DNA from: Clostridia bacterium
GTDB lineage: Bacteria; Bacillota; DSM-521; Neomoorellales; Neomoorellaceae
Length of the DNA stretch: 6,923 nt
Reading direction: 5' to 3'
NCBI GenBank assembly: GCA_030445875.1
Contig: JASUSX010000120.1
Span: 1 to 6,923 of the forward strand
The notes beneath the pieces are model-generated. The model was not told where the DNA came from and ran no database searches. It worked only from the letters and a program-made list of their open reading frames with translations. How positions within the stretch are numbered: position 1 is the stretch's first letter; each line of letters starts with the position of its first letter. Both the position numbers and the translations under genes were made by a program. Positions 1 to 6,444 of this stretch are shown here, in pieces.

Positions 1-774
1 GTAGGTATAAGTTTCCATGGCACCAGGGCGGAAGTTGCAGTGGTCGAAAAGGCAGCTCCGCCCCAGCAGGAACCCTTTGATCGCCCGGCCAGCATTATTG
101 CCGCCAGAGACGGGGTGATCAAGGATATCCTGGTAATTAACGGCGAGGCCCGGGTCAAGGCTGGCGATACTGTCCGGCAAGGGGAGATCCTCATCTCGGG
201 CTTGATTTTACCGCCCCCACCGCCGGAAAAGCAACCGGGAGAAGCGGCAGAACCGCCCCGGCCCCAGCCCCAACCACGCCTGGTACGGGCCCGGGGCATT
301 GTGCGGGCCAGGGTCTGGTATGAAATCGAAAGGGAAATTAACCGGCTCCAAGTCCAGGAGGTGCCCACTGGCCGGCAGCAGACGACGATAGCTATCCAGA
401 CGCCGAAGGGCCGTTATTATCTGAAGGGGCCGGCCCGGCCGCCTTATACCAATTGTCACCAGAAAAATAGGGTTATGGCCTTACCTGCCTGGAGGAATTT
501 ATCCCTACCCGTCGAACTAATCATTACGACCTATGCGGAGATCCAGATCAGCCAGCGGCAGCTTACCTATACCGAGGCCGTGGATACCGCCGGCCAGATG
601 GCGCTGCAGGAGCTTAAAGCCAAGCTACCGCCTGGCGCTGGCGTTACGGCCCAAAAGGTAATCCCTTTAAGCCCGCCTGACGCGGCCATAGTACGCGTGC
701 GGGCCTGGCTGGAAACAGAAGAAGATATCGGTCAGGCAGTCCCCCTGGAAGCCAGGCAGCCACCTTTACGATAA
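1..774 (+). CDS. yqfD: Sporulation protein YqfD, C-terminal part (5' truncated by window edge)
   Basis: The reading frame is open from base 1 to the TAA at 772-774, giving 257 residues with no true start in the window. The GTG at 40 is internal, because family-like sequence (GISFHGTRAEVAVVEK) precedes it. YqfD proteins are usually close to 400 residues with a membrane segment in the N-terminal half, so roughly the first third, including that segment, lies upstream. Visible parts are a beta-rich stretch at residues 34-69 (AARDGVIKDILVINGEA, then GDTVRQGEILISG) resembling a barrel-sandwich fold, a proline-rich linker at 71-92, then a second folded region starting GIVRARVWYE. Family knowledge: yqfD is a mother-cell sporulation gene (sigma-E regulon in Bacillus) next to yqfC, and its biochemical role is not well defined. 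Its position just before phoH matches the conserved order, which makes the call firm. Confidence 0.9.
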   Translation, partial: VGISFHGTRAEVAVVEKAAPPQQEPFDRPASIIAARDGVIKDILVINGEARVKAGDTVRQGEILISGLILPPPPPEKQPGEAAEPPRPQPQPRLVRARGIVRARVWYEIEREINRLQVQEVPTGRQQTTIAIQTPKGRYYLKGPARPPYTNCHQKNRVMALPAWRNLSLPVELIITTYAEIQISQRQLTYTEAVDTAGQMALQELKAKLPPGAGVTAQKVIPLSPPDAAIVRVRAWLETEEDIGQAVPLEARQPPLR

Positions 775-793
775 CGTCCGAATATGTTAAAAT
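765..793 (+). promoter_or_regulatory. Candidate sigma-A promoter for phoH
   Basis: TTTACG at 765-770 (4 of 6 matches to TTGACA) is followed after exactly 17 bases by TAAAAT at 788-793 (5 of 6 matches to TATAAT). The -35 box lies in the last codons of yqfD and the -10 box in the intergenic gap. Transcription would begin near 800, giving phoH a leader of about 34 nt. This would let phoH and the genes after it be expressed in growing cells independently of the sporulation gene upstream. It is a sequence match only; AT-rich gaps produce such matches by chance. Confidence 0.4.
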
Positions 794-833
794 AATATGA
801 TCTTGAAAAGCGAAGGAGCTGATAGGTCAAGCC

Positions 834-1826
834 TTGACAACAAGTTACGAAATGAGACTTACGGTGGGCAGTAATGGCGAGGCTATTAATCTCTTCGGCC
901 ATCAGGATGAAAACCTGAGGTTTATTGAAAGCCACACCCCGGTGCGCATTATAGCCCGGGGTAATGAACTCACCTTAAGGGGCACCCGCGCGGAAGTCGA
1001 AGAGCTGGAAAAGCTCTTCCGGCAGTTGATTAAACTGGCCCGAGCCGGGACGACCATTAATACAGCCACCATTAACTATACCTGGAACCTGGTCCGGCGC
1101 CGGGATGAAGCCGCGGGCCAGACGGACCTGGCCCAGGCCTTGGGGGAGACCATCTATGTCACCCCCCGGGGTAAGCAGATCCGGCCCAAGACCCTGGGAC
1201 AACTGCGTTACGTCCAGGCCATGCGCCGTTACGATATTGTCTTTGGGATTGGCCCGGCCGGGACGGGCAAGACCTACCTGGCGGTAGTTATGGCCGTCAA
1301 TGCCCTGCGTTCCCGCAGCGTAGAGCGGATAATCCTCGCCCGGCCAGCGGTGGAGGCCGGGGAAAAGCTGGGCTTTCTGCCCGGTGACCTGCAGGAGAAG
1401 GTCAATCCCTACCTGCGGCCCCTTTACGACGGCCTTTATGATATTTTAGGCCTGGAAACAGCGCAAAAGTATATGGAAAAAAATATTATAGAAGTAGCAC
1501 CCCTGGCCTATATGCGGGGCCGCACCCTGGACGACGCCTTCATTATCCTGGATGAAGCCCAGAACACCACTTCCGAACAGATGAAGATGTTCTTAACCCG
1601 CATTGGCTTCGGCTCCCGGGCGGTTATTACCGGGGACGTCACCCAGGTTGACCTCCCCCGGGATACAACCTCCGGCCTGGTGGAAGTGCAGCGGATCTTA
1701 AAGGGTATCGAAGGCATCGCCATTGAGTATTTAACTGAAGCCGATGTTGTCCGCCATCCCCTGGTGCAGGAAATCATTAAAGCCTACGAAAGGAACAGCC
1801 AGGCTGCAGGTGATCAGGGCTCCTGA
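834..1826 (+). CDS. phoH: PhoH family ATPase (PhoL/YbeZ type)
   Basis: This 330-residue protein has the PhoH architecture: an N-terminal RNA-binding-like region (about 1-75), a linker, then a P-loop ATPase related to the helicase superfamily. Walker A is GPAGTGKT at 140-147. Walker B is [10 protein letters not shown] at 235-244, with the DE pair at 240-241. A helicase-like [11 protein letters not shown] follows at 265-275. The length is normal for the family. The proposed start is a TTG at 834; an AGGT lies 6 nt before it, and a better AAGGAG at 813-818 sits rather far (15 nt). The nearest in-frame ATG (852) would trim six residues, so the exact start is uncertain. Family knowledge: PhoH/YbeZ proteins are ATPases, probably RNA-directed, that are genetically linked to YbeY. 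Here ybeY lies two genes downstream, which fits a role in RNA or ribosome maturation. The in vivo substrate is not established. Confidence 0.95.
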   Translation: MTTSYEMRLTVGSNGEAINLFGHQDENLRFIESHTPVRIIARGNELTLRGTRAEVEELEKLFRQLIKLARAGTTINTATINYTWNLVRRRDEAAGQTDLAQALGETIYVTPRGKQIRPKTLGQLRYVQAMRRYDIVFGIGPAGTGKTYLAVVMAVNALRSRSVERIILARPAVEAGEKLGFLPGDLQEKVNPYLRPLYDGLYDILGLETAQKYMEKNIIEVAPLAYMRGRTLDDAFIILDEAQNTTSEQMKMFLTRIGFGSRAVITGDVTQVDLPRDTTSGLVEVQRILKGIEGIAIEYLTEADVVRHPLVQEIIKAYERNSQAAGDQGS

Positions 1827-1883
1827 GGGGCGCAGGGACTTATCTCCACCAGGATTCACCATTCTTGATAGAAATCTATTATC

Positions 1884-1893
1884 GGAGGAGTGA
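1884..1893 (+). promoter_or_regulatory. Strong ribosome binding site before the pgpH ATG/GTG double start
   Basis: GGAGGAGTGA at 1884-1893 is a near-consensus Shine-Dalgarno. Downstream lie two overlapping start codons in different frames: ATG at 1898-1900 and GTG at 1900-1902. The GTG opens pgpH. The ATG opens a 9-codon ORF that stops at 1925-1927. The site therefore does not by itself decide which codon is used. Confidence 0.7.
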
Positions 1894-1899
1894 CCGGAT

Positions 1900-4065
1900 G
1901 TGCCATGGCAGCGGCTTGAGGGGCTAATGCGCCCGCTGCTAGCCCGCCTTGGTCCTGGACTCATAAAAACCAGGGTCCTGCTGGGGATGGCCCTGGTTGT
2001 TATTGCGGTAATGATTATGTCCCTGGACTACCTTCCCCGGAAACTGGATTTAACCGTGGGGCAGCCCAGCCCCCAGGCCTTTAAGGCCCGCCAGGGCATC
2101 GTTTACGAAAGTGAGGTTTTAACGCAAAAGGCCCGGGAAGAGGCGGCCCGGCAGGTGACCCCTGTCTACCGGGTGGACAGCTCGGTGGCGGCCAATTTGA
2201 CCGGCCAGGTAGACGCTATTTTCCAGACAATCAGGGATATCAATAATAGTACCAGCGACAATAACGAGCGGGTGACCCGCCTGCAGAACCAGTTAAAGCA
2301 ATTGAAATTAACGGTGCCGGCCCTCCAGGCCCTGGCAGCGGCCGATGCCACCACCGTGAATAACCTGGCCAGTACAGCCAGGGACATAGTTAACCGGGTA
2401 ATGGGGGAAGCTGTATCCCAGGACGCCCTTAGCGCCGCCCGAGATAAGATGCTGGCGGCCGCGGAGACAGCCGGGGTAGAAGACAGGTATAAACCTGTGC
2501 TGGTGGCCCTTCTCCGCCAGTTGGAATTAAAGCCCAACCTTATCTATGATGTGGCGGCTACTGTCCAGAAACGGGATAAAGCTGCCGCTGAAGTAAGCCC
2601 GGTGCAGGTGACCATCCGCCAGAACGAAAAGATCGTTGGCGATGGGGAAATAGTTACTGCCGAGGATATTGAAGCCCTGCAAAAGCTGGGGCTCCTGCGT
2701 TCCGGGACCTCCTGGGGGGCAGTGTTCGGGCTGATCTCCTTCCAGGTTATCCTGGTGGCTTTACTGCTTCTCTATTTACGCCTGTTTAAGGCAGAGATCT
2801 ACCGTAGCGACCGCCTGTTATTGCTGCTGGGCCTCTTGTGGCTCATTTTCCTTATCTTTTCCCGGGGCGTGGCTGCCATCAGCCTGGGCGGCCGGGCCGA
2901 GTTTACCCGCCTGTCCGGTTACCTGATGCCGGTAGCCGCCGGCTCTATGCTGGTAGCCATCCTCCTGGATACCCACCTGGCGGTAATCTTTACCATTTTC
3001 CTGGGCCTGGAAGCAGGGATTATCGGCGGCAACTCCTACCAGTTCGCGGCCATGGGCGTGGTGAGCGGCCTGGTAGGTATTTACTGTGTCACCCATTTAA
3101 GTCAGCGTTCCGACCTGGCCCGTTCCAGCCTTTTTTTAATGCTGGCTAACCTGCTGGGTGTGGTAGCCTCAGGCCTGATGCTTAACTTCACCCTGCCCCA
3201 GTTAAGTGTTGCCGCCGCCCTGGCCCTGGCCAATGGCCTGCTTTCTACAGTTTTGACCATTGGTTTCCTGCCCTTTTTAGAAAATAGTTTTGGCATTACC
3301 ACGGCGGTCAAGTTGCTGGAGCTATCCAACCCCAACCACCCTTTGTTAAAGCGCCTGCTTTTAGAGGCCCCGGGTACCTACCACCACAGTATCCTGGTAG
3401 GGAATATGGCCGAGTCAGCCGCCAACGCGGTGGGGGCTGATTCCCTCCTGGCCCGGGTGGGGGCCTATTATCATGATATCGGCAAGCTAAAAAGGCCCTA
3501 TTTCTTCATTGAAAACCAGGTGACCGCTGAAAACCCCCATGACCGGCTGGCGCCGACTTTAAGCACCCTGATTATTTCCTGCCATGTGAAGGACGGCCTG
3601 GAAATGGCGCGGGACTTCCGGCTGCCGGGGGTCATCCAGGATATTATCGCCCAGCACCACGGCACGACCTTAATGACCTATTTCTATCATAAAGCCCTGG
3701 AGAGCAACCAGGGCGAGGGCATTAGCGAGAATGACTTTCGCTATGAGGGGCCGGTACCCCGCAGCAAGGAAGCGGCCATTGTTATGCTGGCCGACAGTAT
3801 CGAGGCCGGCATCCGTTCCCTGCCCAAACCCTCACCGGGCCGGATGGAGGGATTTGTGCGCAAGATTATCCGGGAAAAGCTGGAGGACGGCCAGCTGGAG
3901 GCCAGCGATTTAACCTTCCGGGAGCTGGCCGTAATCGCCGAGGCCTTTATGCGCGTCTTAAATGGCATTTTTCACACCCGGGTAGAATACCCCGAAGTCG
4001 TCCTCAAGGAGATGGAAAGGAGAAAGAACCGCAATGGAGTGCTCCGTAAACAATCAGCAGGATGA
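1900..4065 (+). CDS. pgpH: PgpH-type 7TM-HD cyclic-di-AMP phosphodiesterase
   Basis: This 721-residue membrane protein has the complete 7TM-HD layout. One membrane segment lies at about residues 25-45. A large extracytoplasmic domain follows at about 46-268, rich in Ala/Gln helices. Six more hydrophobic segments span roughly 273-460. The C-terminal cytoplasmic HD domain covers about 490-700. HD-domain metal and catalytic residues are visible: the HHS after TY at 495-497, the His-Asp pair at 525-526 (YYHDIGK), His562, the His pair at 586-587 (AQHHGTT) and Asp632 (LADSIEAG). Family knowledge: PgpH of Listeria and YqfF-type relatives hydrolyse c-di-AMP to pApA at the membrane, with the outer domain presumed to sense a signal. 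The annotated start is GTG 1900; an in-frame ATG at 1927 (residue 10) is a serious alternative that removes nine residues before the first membrane segment. The 3' end overlaps ybeY by 32 nt. All key residues are intact. Confidence 0.94.
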   Translation: MPWQRLEGLMRPLLARLGPGLIKTRVLLGMALVVIAVMIMSLDYLPRKLDLTVGQPSPQAFKARQGIVYESEVLTQKAREEAARQVTPVYRVDSSVAANLTGQVDAIFQTIRDINNSTSDNNERVTRLQNQLKQLKLTVPALQALAAADATTVNNLASTARDIVNRVMGEAVSQDALSAARDKMLAAAETAGVEDRYKPVLVALLRQLELKPNLIYDVAATVQKRDKAAAEVSPVQVTIRQNEKIVGDGEIVTAEDIEALQKLGLLRSGTSWGAVFGLISFQVILVALLLLYLRLFKAEIYRSDRLLLLLGLLWLIFLIFSRGVAAISLGGRAEFTRLSGYLMPVAAGSMLVAILLDTHLAVIFTIFLGLEAGIIGGNSYQFAAMGVVSGLVGIYCVTHLSQRSDLARSSLFLMLANLLGVVASGLMLNFTLPQLSVAAALALANGLLSTVLTIGFLPFLENSFGITTAVKLLELSNPNHPLLKRLLLEAPGTYHHSILVGNMAESAANAVGADSLLARVGAYYHDIGKLKRPYFFIENQVTAENPHDRLAPTLSTLIISCHVKDGLEMARDFRLPGVIQDIIAQHHGTTLMTYFYHKALESNQGEGISENDFRYEGPVPRSKEAAIVMLADSIEAGIRSLPKPSPGRMEGFVRKIIREKLEDGQLEASDLTFRELAVIAEAFMRVLNGIFHTRVEYPEVVLKEMERRKNRNGVLRKQSAG

Positions 4066-4504
4066 TTACCCCGTCGGCGAGGAGTTAATCTCCCTGCTTA
4101 CCAGGGCCCTCCAGGAGGCAGCCCGGGCCGAGGGGATCGATGTCCGGGCGGAGGTAGGCCTCACCCTAGTGGACGACGCCGCCATGCAGGACCTCAACCG
4201 GGAATACCGGGGCGTTGATGCCCCCACGGACGTCCTTTCCTTTGCCCTGGAAGAGGCAGGCCCCGGGGAGCCAGCTTACACCGACCCCGGGGCGGACAGG
4301 CTCCTGGGGGACATCGTTATCGCGGTGCCGACGGCCAGCCGCCAGGCTGAACAGTACGGCCATTCCCTGGCCCGGGAAATGGCTTTCCTGGCTGTCCACG
4401 GCTTTCTCCACCTCCTGGGCTATGATCACCGTACGGCCGAGGAGGCTGCCCGCATGGAGGCGCGCCAGGAGGCAGTCCTGGCCGGGATGGGGTTGGGGCG
4501 GTAA
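4034..4504 (+). CDS. ybeY: Endoribonuclease YbeY (rRNA maturation factor)
   Basis: This 156-residue protein ends in the YbeY metal site HGFLHLLGYDH (residues 122-132), in which His122, His126 and His132 are the expected zinc ligands. The upstream family signature PTDVLSF is at 64-70, and LGDIVIA follows at 91-97. The length is typical. The ATG at 4034 has an AAAGGAG at 4016-4022 located inside the end of pgpH, so the two genes overlap by 32 nt in different frames and are probably translationally coupled. Family knowledge: YbeY is a metal-dependent RNase needed for 16S rRNA 3'-end maturation and 70S quality control, and in E. coli it is reported to interact with Era and ribosomal protein S11. 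The gene is intact. Its usual partner gene era is not intact in this cluster. Confidence 0.96.
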   Translation: MECSVNNQQDDYPVGEELISLLTRALQEAARAEGIDVRAEVGLTLVDDAAMQDLNREYRGVDAPTDVLSFALEEAGPGEPAYTDPGADRLLGDIVIAVPTASRQAEQYGHSLAREMAFLAVHGFLHLLGYDHRTAEEAARMEARQEAVLAGMGLGR

Positions 4505-4845
4505 TGCTGGCCAAACTCAGGTGCGCCCTAGCGGGGGTCCTCTACTGCCTGCGCACGCAAATCAATATGGCCATTCACCTGGCGGCAGTGGTGACCGTCA
4601 CTGCCGCGGGCTGGTATTTTCAGGTCCAGGCGTGGGAGTGGGTGGCCTTAACCCTGGCTATTACCATGGTCGTGGCGGCCGAGGCCCTCAACACGGCGGT
4701 GGAGGTAACCGTTAACCTTTATACCGGCCGGTACCATCCCCTGGCGCGCATCGCCAAGGACGTGGCCGCCGGGGCGGTGTTGATTACCGCGGTGGGAGCA
4801 GTAATTGTGGCTTACTTTATTTTTGGCCCCCGTTTGGGGCTATAA
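4504..4845 (+). CDS. dgkA: Diacylglycerol/undecaprenol kinase family membrane protein
   Basis: This 113-residue protein has three hydrophobic segments (about 26-42, 46-62 and 90-108), the length and topology of prokaryotic DgkA. The signature EALNTAVE is at 60-67, giving Glu60, Asn63 and the metal-binding Glu67, and AKDVAAGAVL is at 84-93. Family knowledge: Gram-positive members mainly phosphorylate undecaprenol, recycling the lipid carrier for wall synthesis, so UdpK is an equally valid name. The start ATG shares its A with the TAA of ybeY (TAATG), a classic coupling arrangement. In the N-terminal motif, normally close to TERNxxxH, this protein reads TQINMAIH, so the position aligned by eye with metal-binding Glu28 of the E. 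coli enzyme is Gln19. I recall Gln occurring here in other clostridial members, so this need not mean inactivity. Confidence 0.92.
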   Translation: MLAKLRCALAGVLYCLRTQINMAIHLAAVVTVTAAGWYFQVQAWEWVALTLAITMVVAAEALNTAVEVTVNLYTGRYHPLARIAKDVAAGAVLITAVGAVIVAYFIFGPRLGL

Positions 4846-4918
4846 ACCTTATTAGCGCCCTGCAAGGTGGGACAGGCGGTAAAATTGACCTGTGGCCCCC
4901 GGAATGGTAAAATGGCAA

Positions 4919-4927
4919 GGGGAGGAA
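4919..4927 (+). promoter_or_regulatory. Ribosome binding site that favours the TTG start of cdd
   Basis: GGGGAGGAA at 4919-4927, with a GGAGG core at 4921-4925, lies 8 nt before TTG 4934. It would sit inside the coding region if the upstream GTG at 4892 were used. No comparably spaced SD precedes GTG 4892 or ATG 4904. Confidence 0.7.
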
Positions 4928-4933
4928 CCTTTT

Positions 4934-5323
4934 TTGCAATACAACCAGCAGGAACTCATAGCCATAGCAGCCGCGGCGCAGGAGAAAGCCTATGCCCCCT
5001 ACTCCCGGTTTAAGGTGGGGGCGGCCCTGCTGACGGCGGAGGGCAGGATTTACAGTGGCGGCAATATAGAAAATGCTGCCTATAGTTTAACAGTCTGCGC
5101 CGAGCGGGTGGCCCTGTTCCAGGCCGTGGCTGCCGGGGAAAGGGATTTTGTCGCCCTGGCCGTGGTAGGGGGCGATGAGCGGGCCTGTTTCCCCTGCGGT
5201 GCCTGCCGCCAGGTCCTGGCCGAATTTGCCCCTGATCTGGAGGTCATCACCGGCCAGCCCGGTGGCCCTGTGCAGCGCCGCACTCTGAAGGAACTCTTGC
5301 CTGATGTTTTTACCCTGAAGTAA
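4934..5323 (+). CDS. cdd: Cytidine deaminase
   Basis: Started at TTG 4934, the protein has 129 residues, the usual size for the small tetrameric cytidine deaminases. It converts cytidine and deoxycytidine to (deoxy)uridine in pyrimidine salvage. Residues visible in this numbering are Cys55 and catalytic Glu57 in TVCAERVAL, and Cys88 and Cys91 in PCGACRQ, which together make the zinc site. NIENAAYS at 44-51 and the YAPYSRFKVGAAL stretch near 20-32 are also typical of the family. The same frame is open back to a GTG at 4892, but the extra residues (MAPGMVKWQGEEPF) have no family resemblance, and the strong SD sits inside them, so I reject the longer form. The gene lies 88 nt after dgkA, with no convincing promoter between them. 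Directly after its TAA, in the same frame, come the Era-like remnants. Confidence 0.95.
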   Translation: MQYNQQELIAIAAAAQEKAYAPYSRFKVGAALLTAEGRIYSGGNIENAAYSLTVCAERVALFQAVAAGERDFVALAVVGGDERACFPCGACRQVLAEFAPDLEVITGQPGGPVQRRTLKELLPDVFTLK

Positions 5324-5404
5324 GGTGCCTTTTTCCTTGGCCTTACCGGCCGGCCCAACGTCGGTCAGTGGCAGATGGGTTATGACCGCCGGCTCATCCA
5401 GTAG
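5324..5404 (+). pseudogene. era: Remnant of the GTPase gene era (internal deletion, no start codon)
   Basis: Immediately after the cdd stop, and in the same frame, the sequence translates as GAFFLGLTGRPNVG (5324-5365). This aligns without gaps to the conserved Era beginning (SGFVALIGRPNVG, from memory), and it lies where era sits in Bacillus and Clostridium, between cdd and yqzL-recO. The next codons read QWQMGYDRRLIQ and stop at TAG 5402-5404. The GYDRR part resembles an Era C-terminus, where a terminal GY or GYD is common, but that match is weaker. The Lys-Ser/Thr of the P-loop, motifs G2-G5 and the whole KH domain are absent. A full Era is about 295-300 residues, so roughly 270 codons are gone. 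No ATG, GTG or TTG lies in this frame between the cdd stop and GRPNVG. Alternatives are chance similarity, which is unlikely given motif plus position, or an assembly or sequence-editing deletion. Confidence 0.65.
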
Positions 5405-5484
5405 AAAACCAGTATAGGGCTTTGCTTTTGGGCCAGTCTATTTAGTACCTGACCTGTGGGAGAAACCCGGAAAGGATGATACCC

Positions 5485-5640
5485 ATGGAAATAAGCGAAG
5501 CCTGGTGGCACCTGTTCACCCTGACAGGCAATATTGAGGCTTACCTTCTTTATCGCGGGGTCTATCCCGGGGATAGCCCGGCGGTAGCAACCCTGCAACT
5601 GGTCGCCGGCGGCGCCGACCAGGGTGAGGGCAGCCAGTAA
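5485..5640 (+). CDS. yqzL: Small YqzL-like protein
   Basis: This 51-residue ORF runs from ATG 5485 to TAA 5638-5640. Its N-terminal half reads EAWWHLFTLTGNIEAYLLYR (residues 5-24), which matches the core of the YqzL family as I remember it (W-x-LF-x-x-TGNI-x-x-YLL). The C-terminal part is Gly/Ala-rich and looks unstructured. YqzL is a small conserved Firmicute protein of unknown function encoded between era and recO, which is this position. AAAGGA at 5471-5476 is an SD with 8-nt spacing. An in-frame ATG at 5476 overlaps that SD and would add three residues; I prefer 5485. The gene ends 15 nt before recO and probably shares its transcript. Automated callers easily miss it because of its size. 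Confidence 0.8.
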   Translation: MEISEAWWHLFTLTGNIEAYLLYRGVYPGDSPAVATLQLVAGGADQGEGSQ

Positions 5641-5655
5641 AGCGAGGTAGTAAAG

Positions 5656-6444
5656 GTGGCGGGTTACTTCCGGGCTGAAGGCATAGTCCTCAGGAGCCGG
5701 GATTACCAGGAAACGGATCGGCTTTTAACCATCCTTACTCCCGGGCACGGCAAGGTAGACGCCATAGTAAAAGGGGCCCGCAAACCCCACAGTAGCCTGC
5801 GTAGCGGTACCCAGCAGCTCTGCCGGTCCCGCTTTTTATTTTACGCCGGGAAAAATCTGGCCACTGTCACCCAGTGTGCAGTAGAATCTATTTACGCGCC
5901 TTTACGGCAGGACCTGCAGCGCCTGGCCGTGGCCTGTTACTTTATGGAGATAGCCGACGCCGTCGTTATGCCCGGCCAGGTGAACCCGGCCATGTACAAC
6001 CTCTTAAAGCAGGGCCTGGCGTTCCTGGCCACCCTCCCCCCGGACCTGGTGGCCCGGGCCTTTGAGGCCCGGGCGTTAGGGATTATGGGTCTGGAACCGC
6101 GCCTGGACTGCTGCGCCGTCTGTGAGGGACCCCTGGGGAGCACCGGCCGGGTGGTGGTAGCTCCGGCCGCAGGGGGGACTATCTGTAAGGGCTGCCAGGG
6201 CCAGGAAGGCCCGGAATACCAGGTCCTGCCGGGCAGTATAAAGATGTGGCAACAGTTAAACCATATAAATTGGCAGCATCTCCAGCGCCTGCGGTTTGGC
6301 CCCACCCTCGCCCGGGAGCTGGGGGAAATTATGCCGGCCTTTTTGGAATACTATTTAGGCAGGCAGCTCAAATCACTGGTTTTTATTAAGGAAATAGGGG
6401 GCAACGCTAATGACGGACCTGGAAAAGATCGACCAGCTACGTGA
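5656..6444 (+). CDS. recO: DNA repair protein RecO
   Basis: This 262-residue protein begins with the RecO OB-fold (MAGYFRAEGIVLRSRDYQET, then LLTILTPGHGKVDAIVKGARK, about residues 1-80). A helical C-terminal domain follows, carrying a four-cysteine zinc site: CAVC at 153-156 and CKGC at 177-180. Length and order are normal. RecO binds single-stranded DNA and, with RecR, helps load RecA onto SSB-coated DNA during gap repair and recombination; it also promotes strand annealing. The start is GTG 5656, with GAGGT at 5644-5648 giving 7-nt spacing. The 3' end overlaps the next gene by 35 nt in another frame, so the two are probably co-translated. Its place after yqzL is the standard Firmicute arrangement. 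Confidence 0.95.
   Translation: MAGYFRAEGIVLRSRDYQETDRLLTILTPGHGKVDAIVKGARKPHSSLRSGTQQLCRSRFLFYAGKNLATVTQCAVESIYAPLRQDLQRLAVACYFMEIADAVVMPGQVNPAMYNLLKQGLAFLATLPPDLVARAFEARALGIMGLEPRLDCCAVCEGPLGSTGRVVVAPAAGGTICKGCQGQEGPEYQVLPGSIKMWQQLNHINWQHLQRLRFGPTLARELGEIMPAFLEYYLGRQLKSLVFIKEIGGNANDGPGKDRPAT

Noticed and set aside
834..839. TTGACA, a perfect -35 consensus.
   Set aside because: It is the beginning of the phoH coding sequence, and no -10-like box occurs 16-18 bases downstream.
1855..1882. TTCACC (1855-1860) with 16-bp spacing to TATTAT (1877-1882), resembling a sigma-A promoter for pgpH.
   Set aside because: Transcription would start around 1889, inside the Shine-Dalgarno at 1884-1893, leaving pgpH without a ribosome binding site. 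It is more likely a chance match in an AT-rich gap.
2166..2537. A 123-codon minus-strand open frame inside pgpH.
   Set aside because: It is opposite a conserved gene, has biased composition typical of antisense shadows, and has no supporting SD or domain.
4215..4715. A 166-codon open frame overlapping ybeY and dgkA in another frame.
   Set aside because: Its translation is Arg/Pro/Gly-rich with no family resemblance. It is a shadow of two well-identified genes in GC-rich DNA.
4826..4840. GCCCC-CGTTT-GGGGC inverted repeat at the end of dgkA as a terminator.
   Set aside because: The stem is only 5 bp, it lies within codons, and no T-run follows (TATAAACC). It is not convincing as a terminator.
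4892..4933. Upstream GTG start for cdd adding 14 residues.
   Set aside because: The extension lacks family similarity and contains the strong SD (4919-4927) that fits TTG 4934.
5320..5346. GTAAGG/CCTTAC inverted repeat after cdd as a terminator.
   Set aside because: It has a 6-bp stem with a 15-nt loop and no T-run after the right arm. The T-run lies inside the loop.
5405..5484. The 80-base stretch between the era remnant and yqzL as further era sequence or a small RNA.
   Set aside because: Translation in the forward frames gives stops and no recognisable Era motif. I see no hairpin-plus-T-run or clear promoter, only the yqzL SD at its end.
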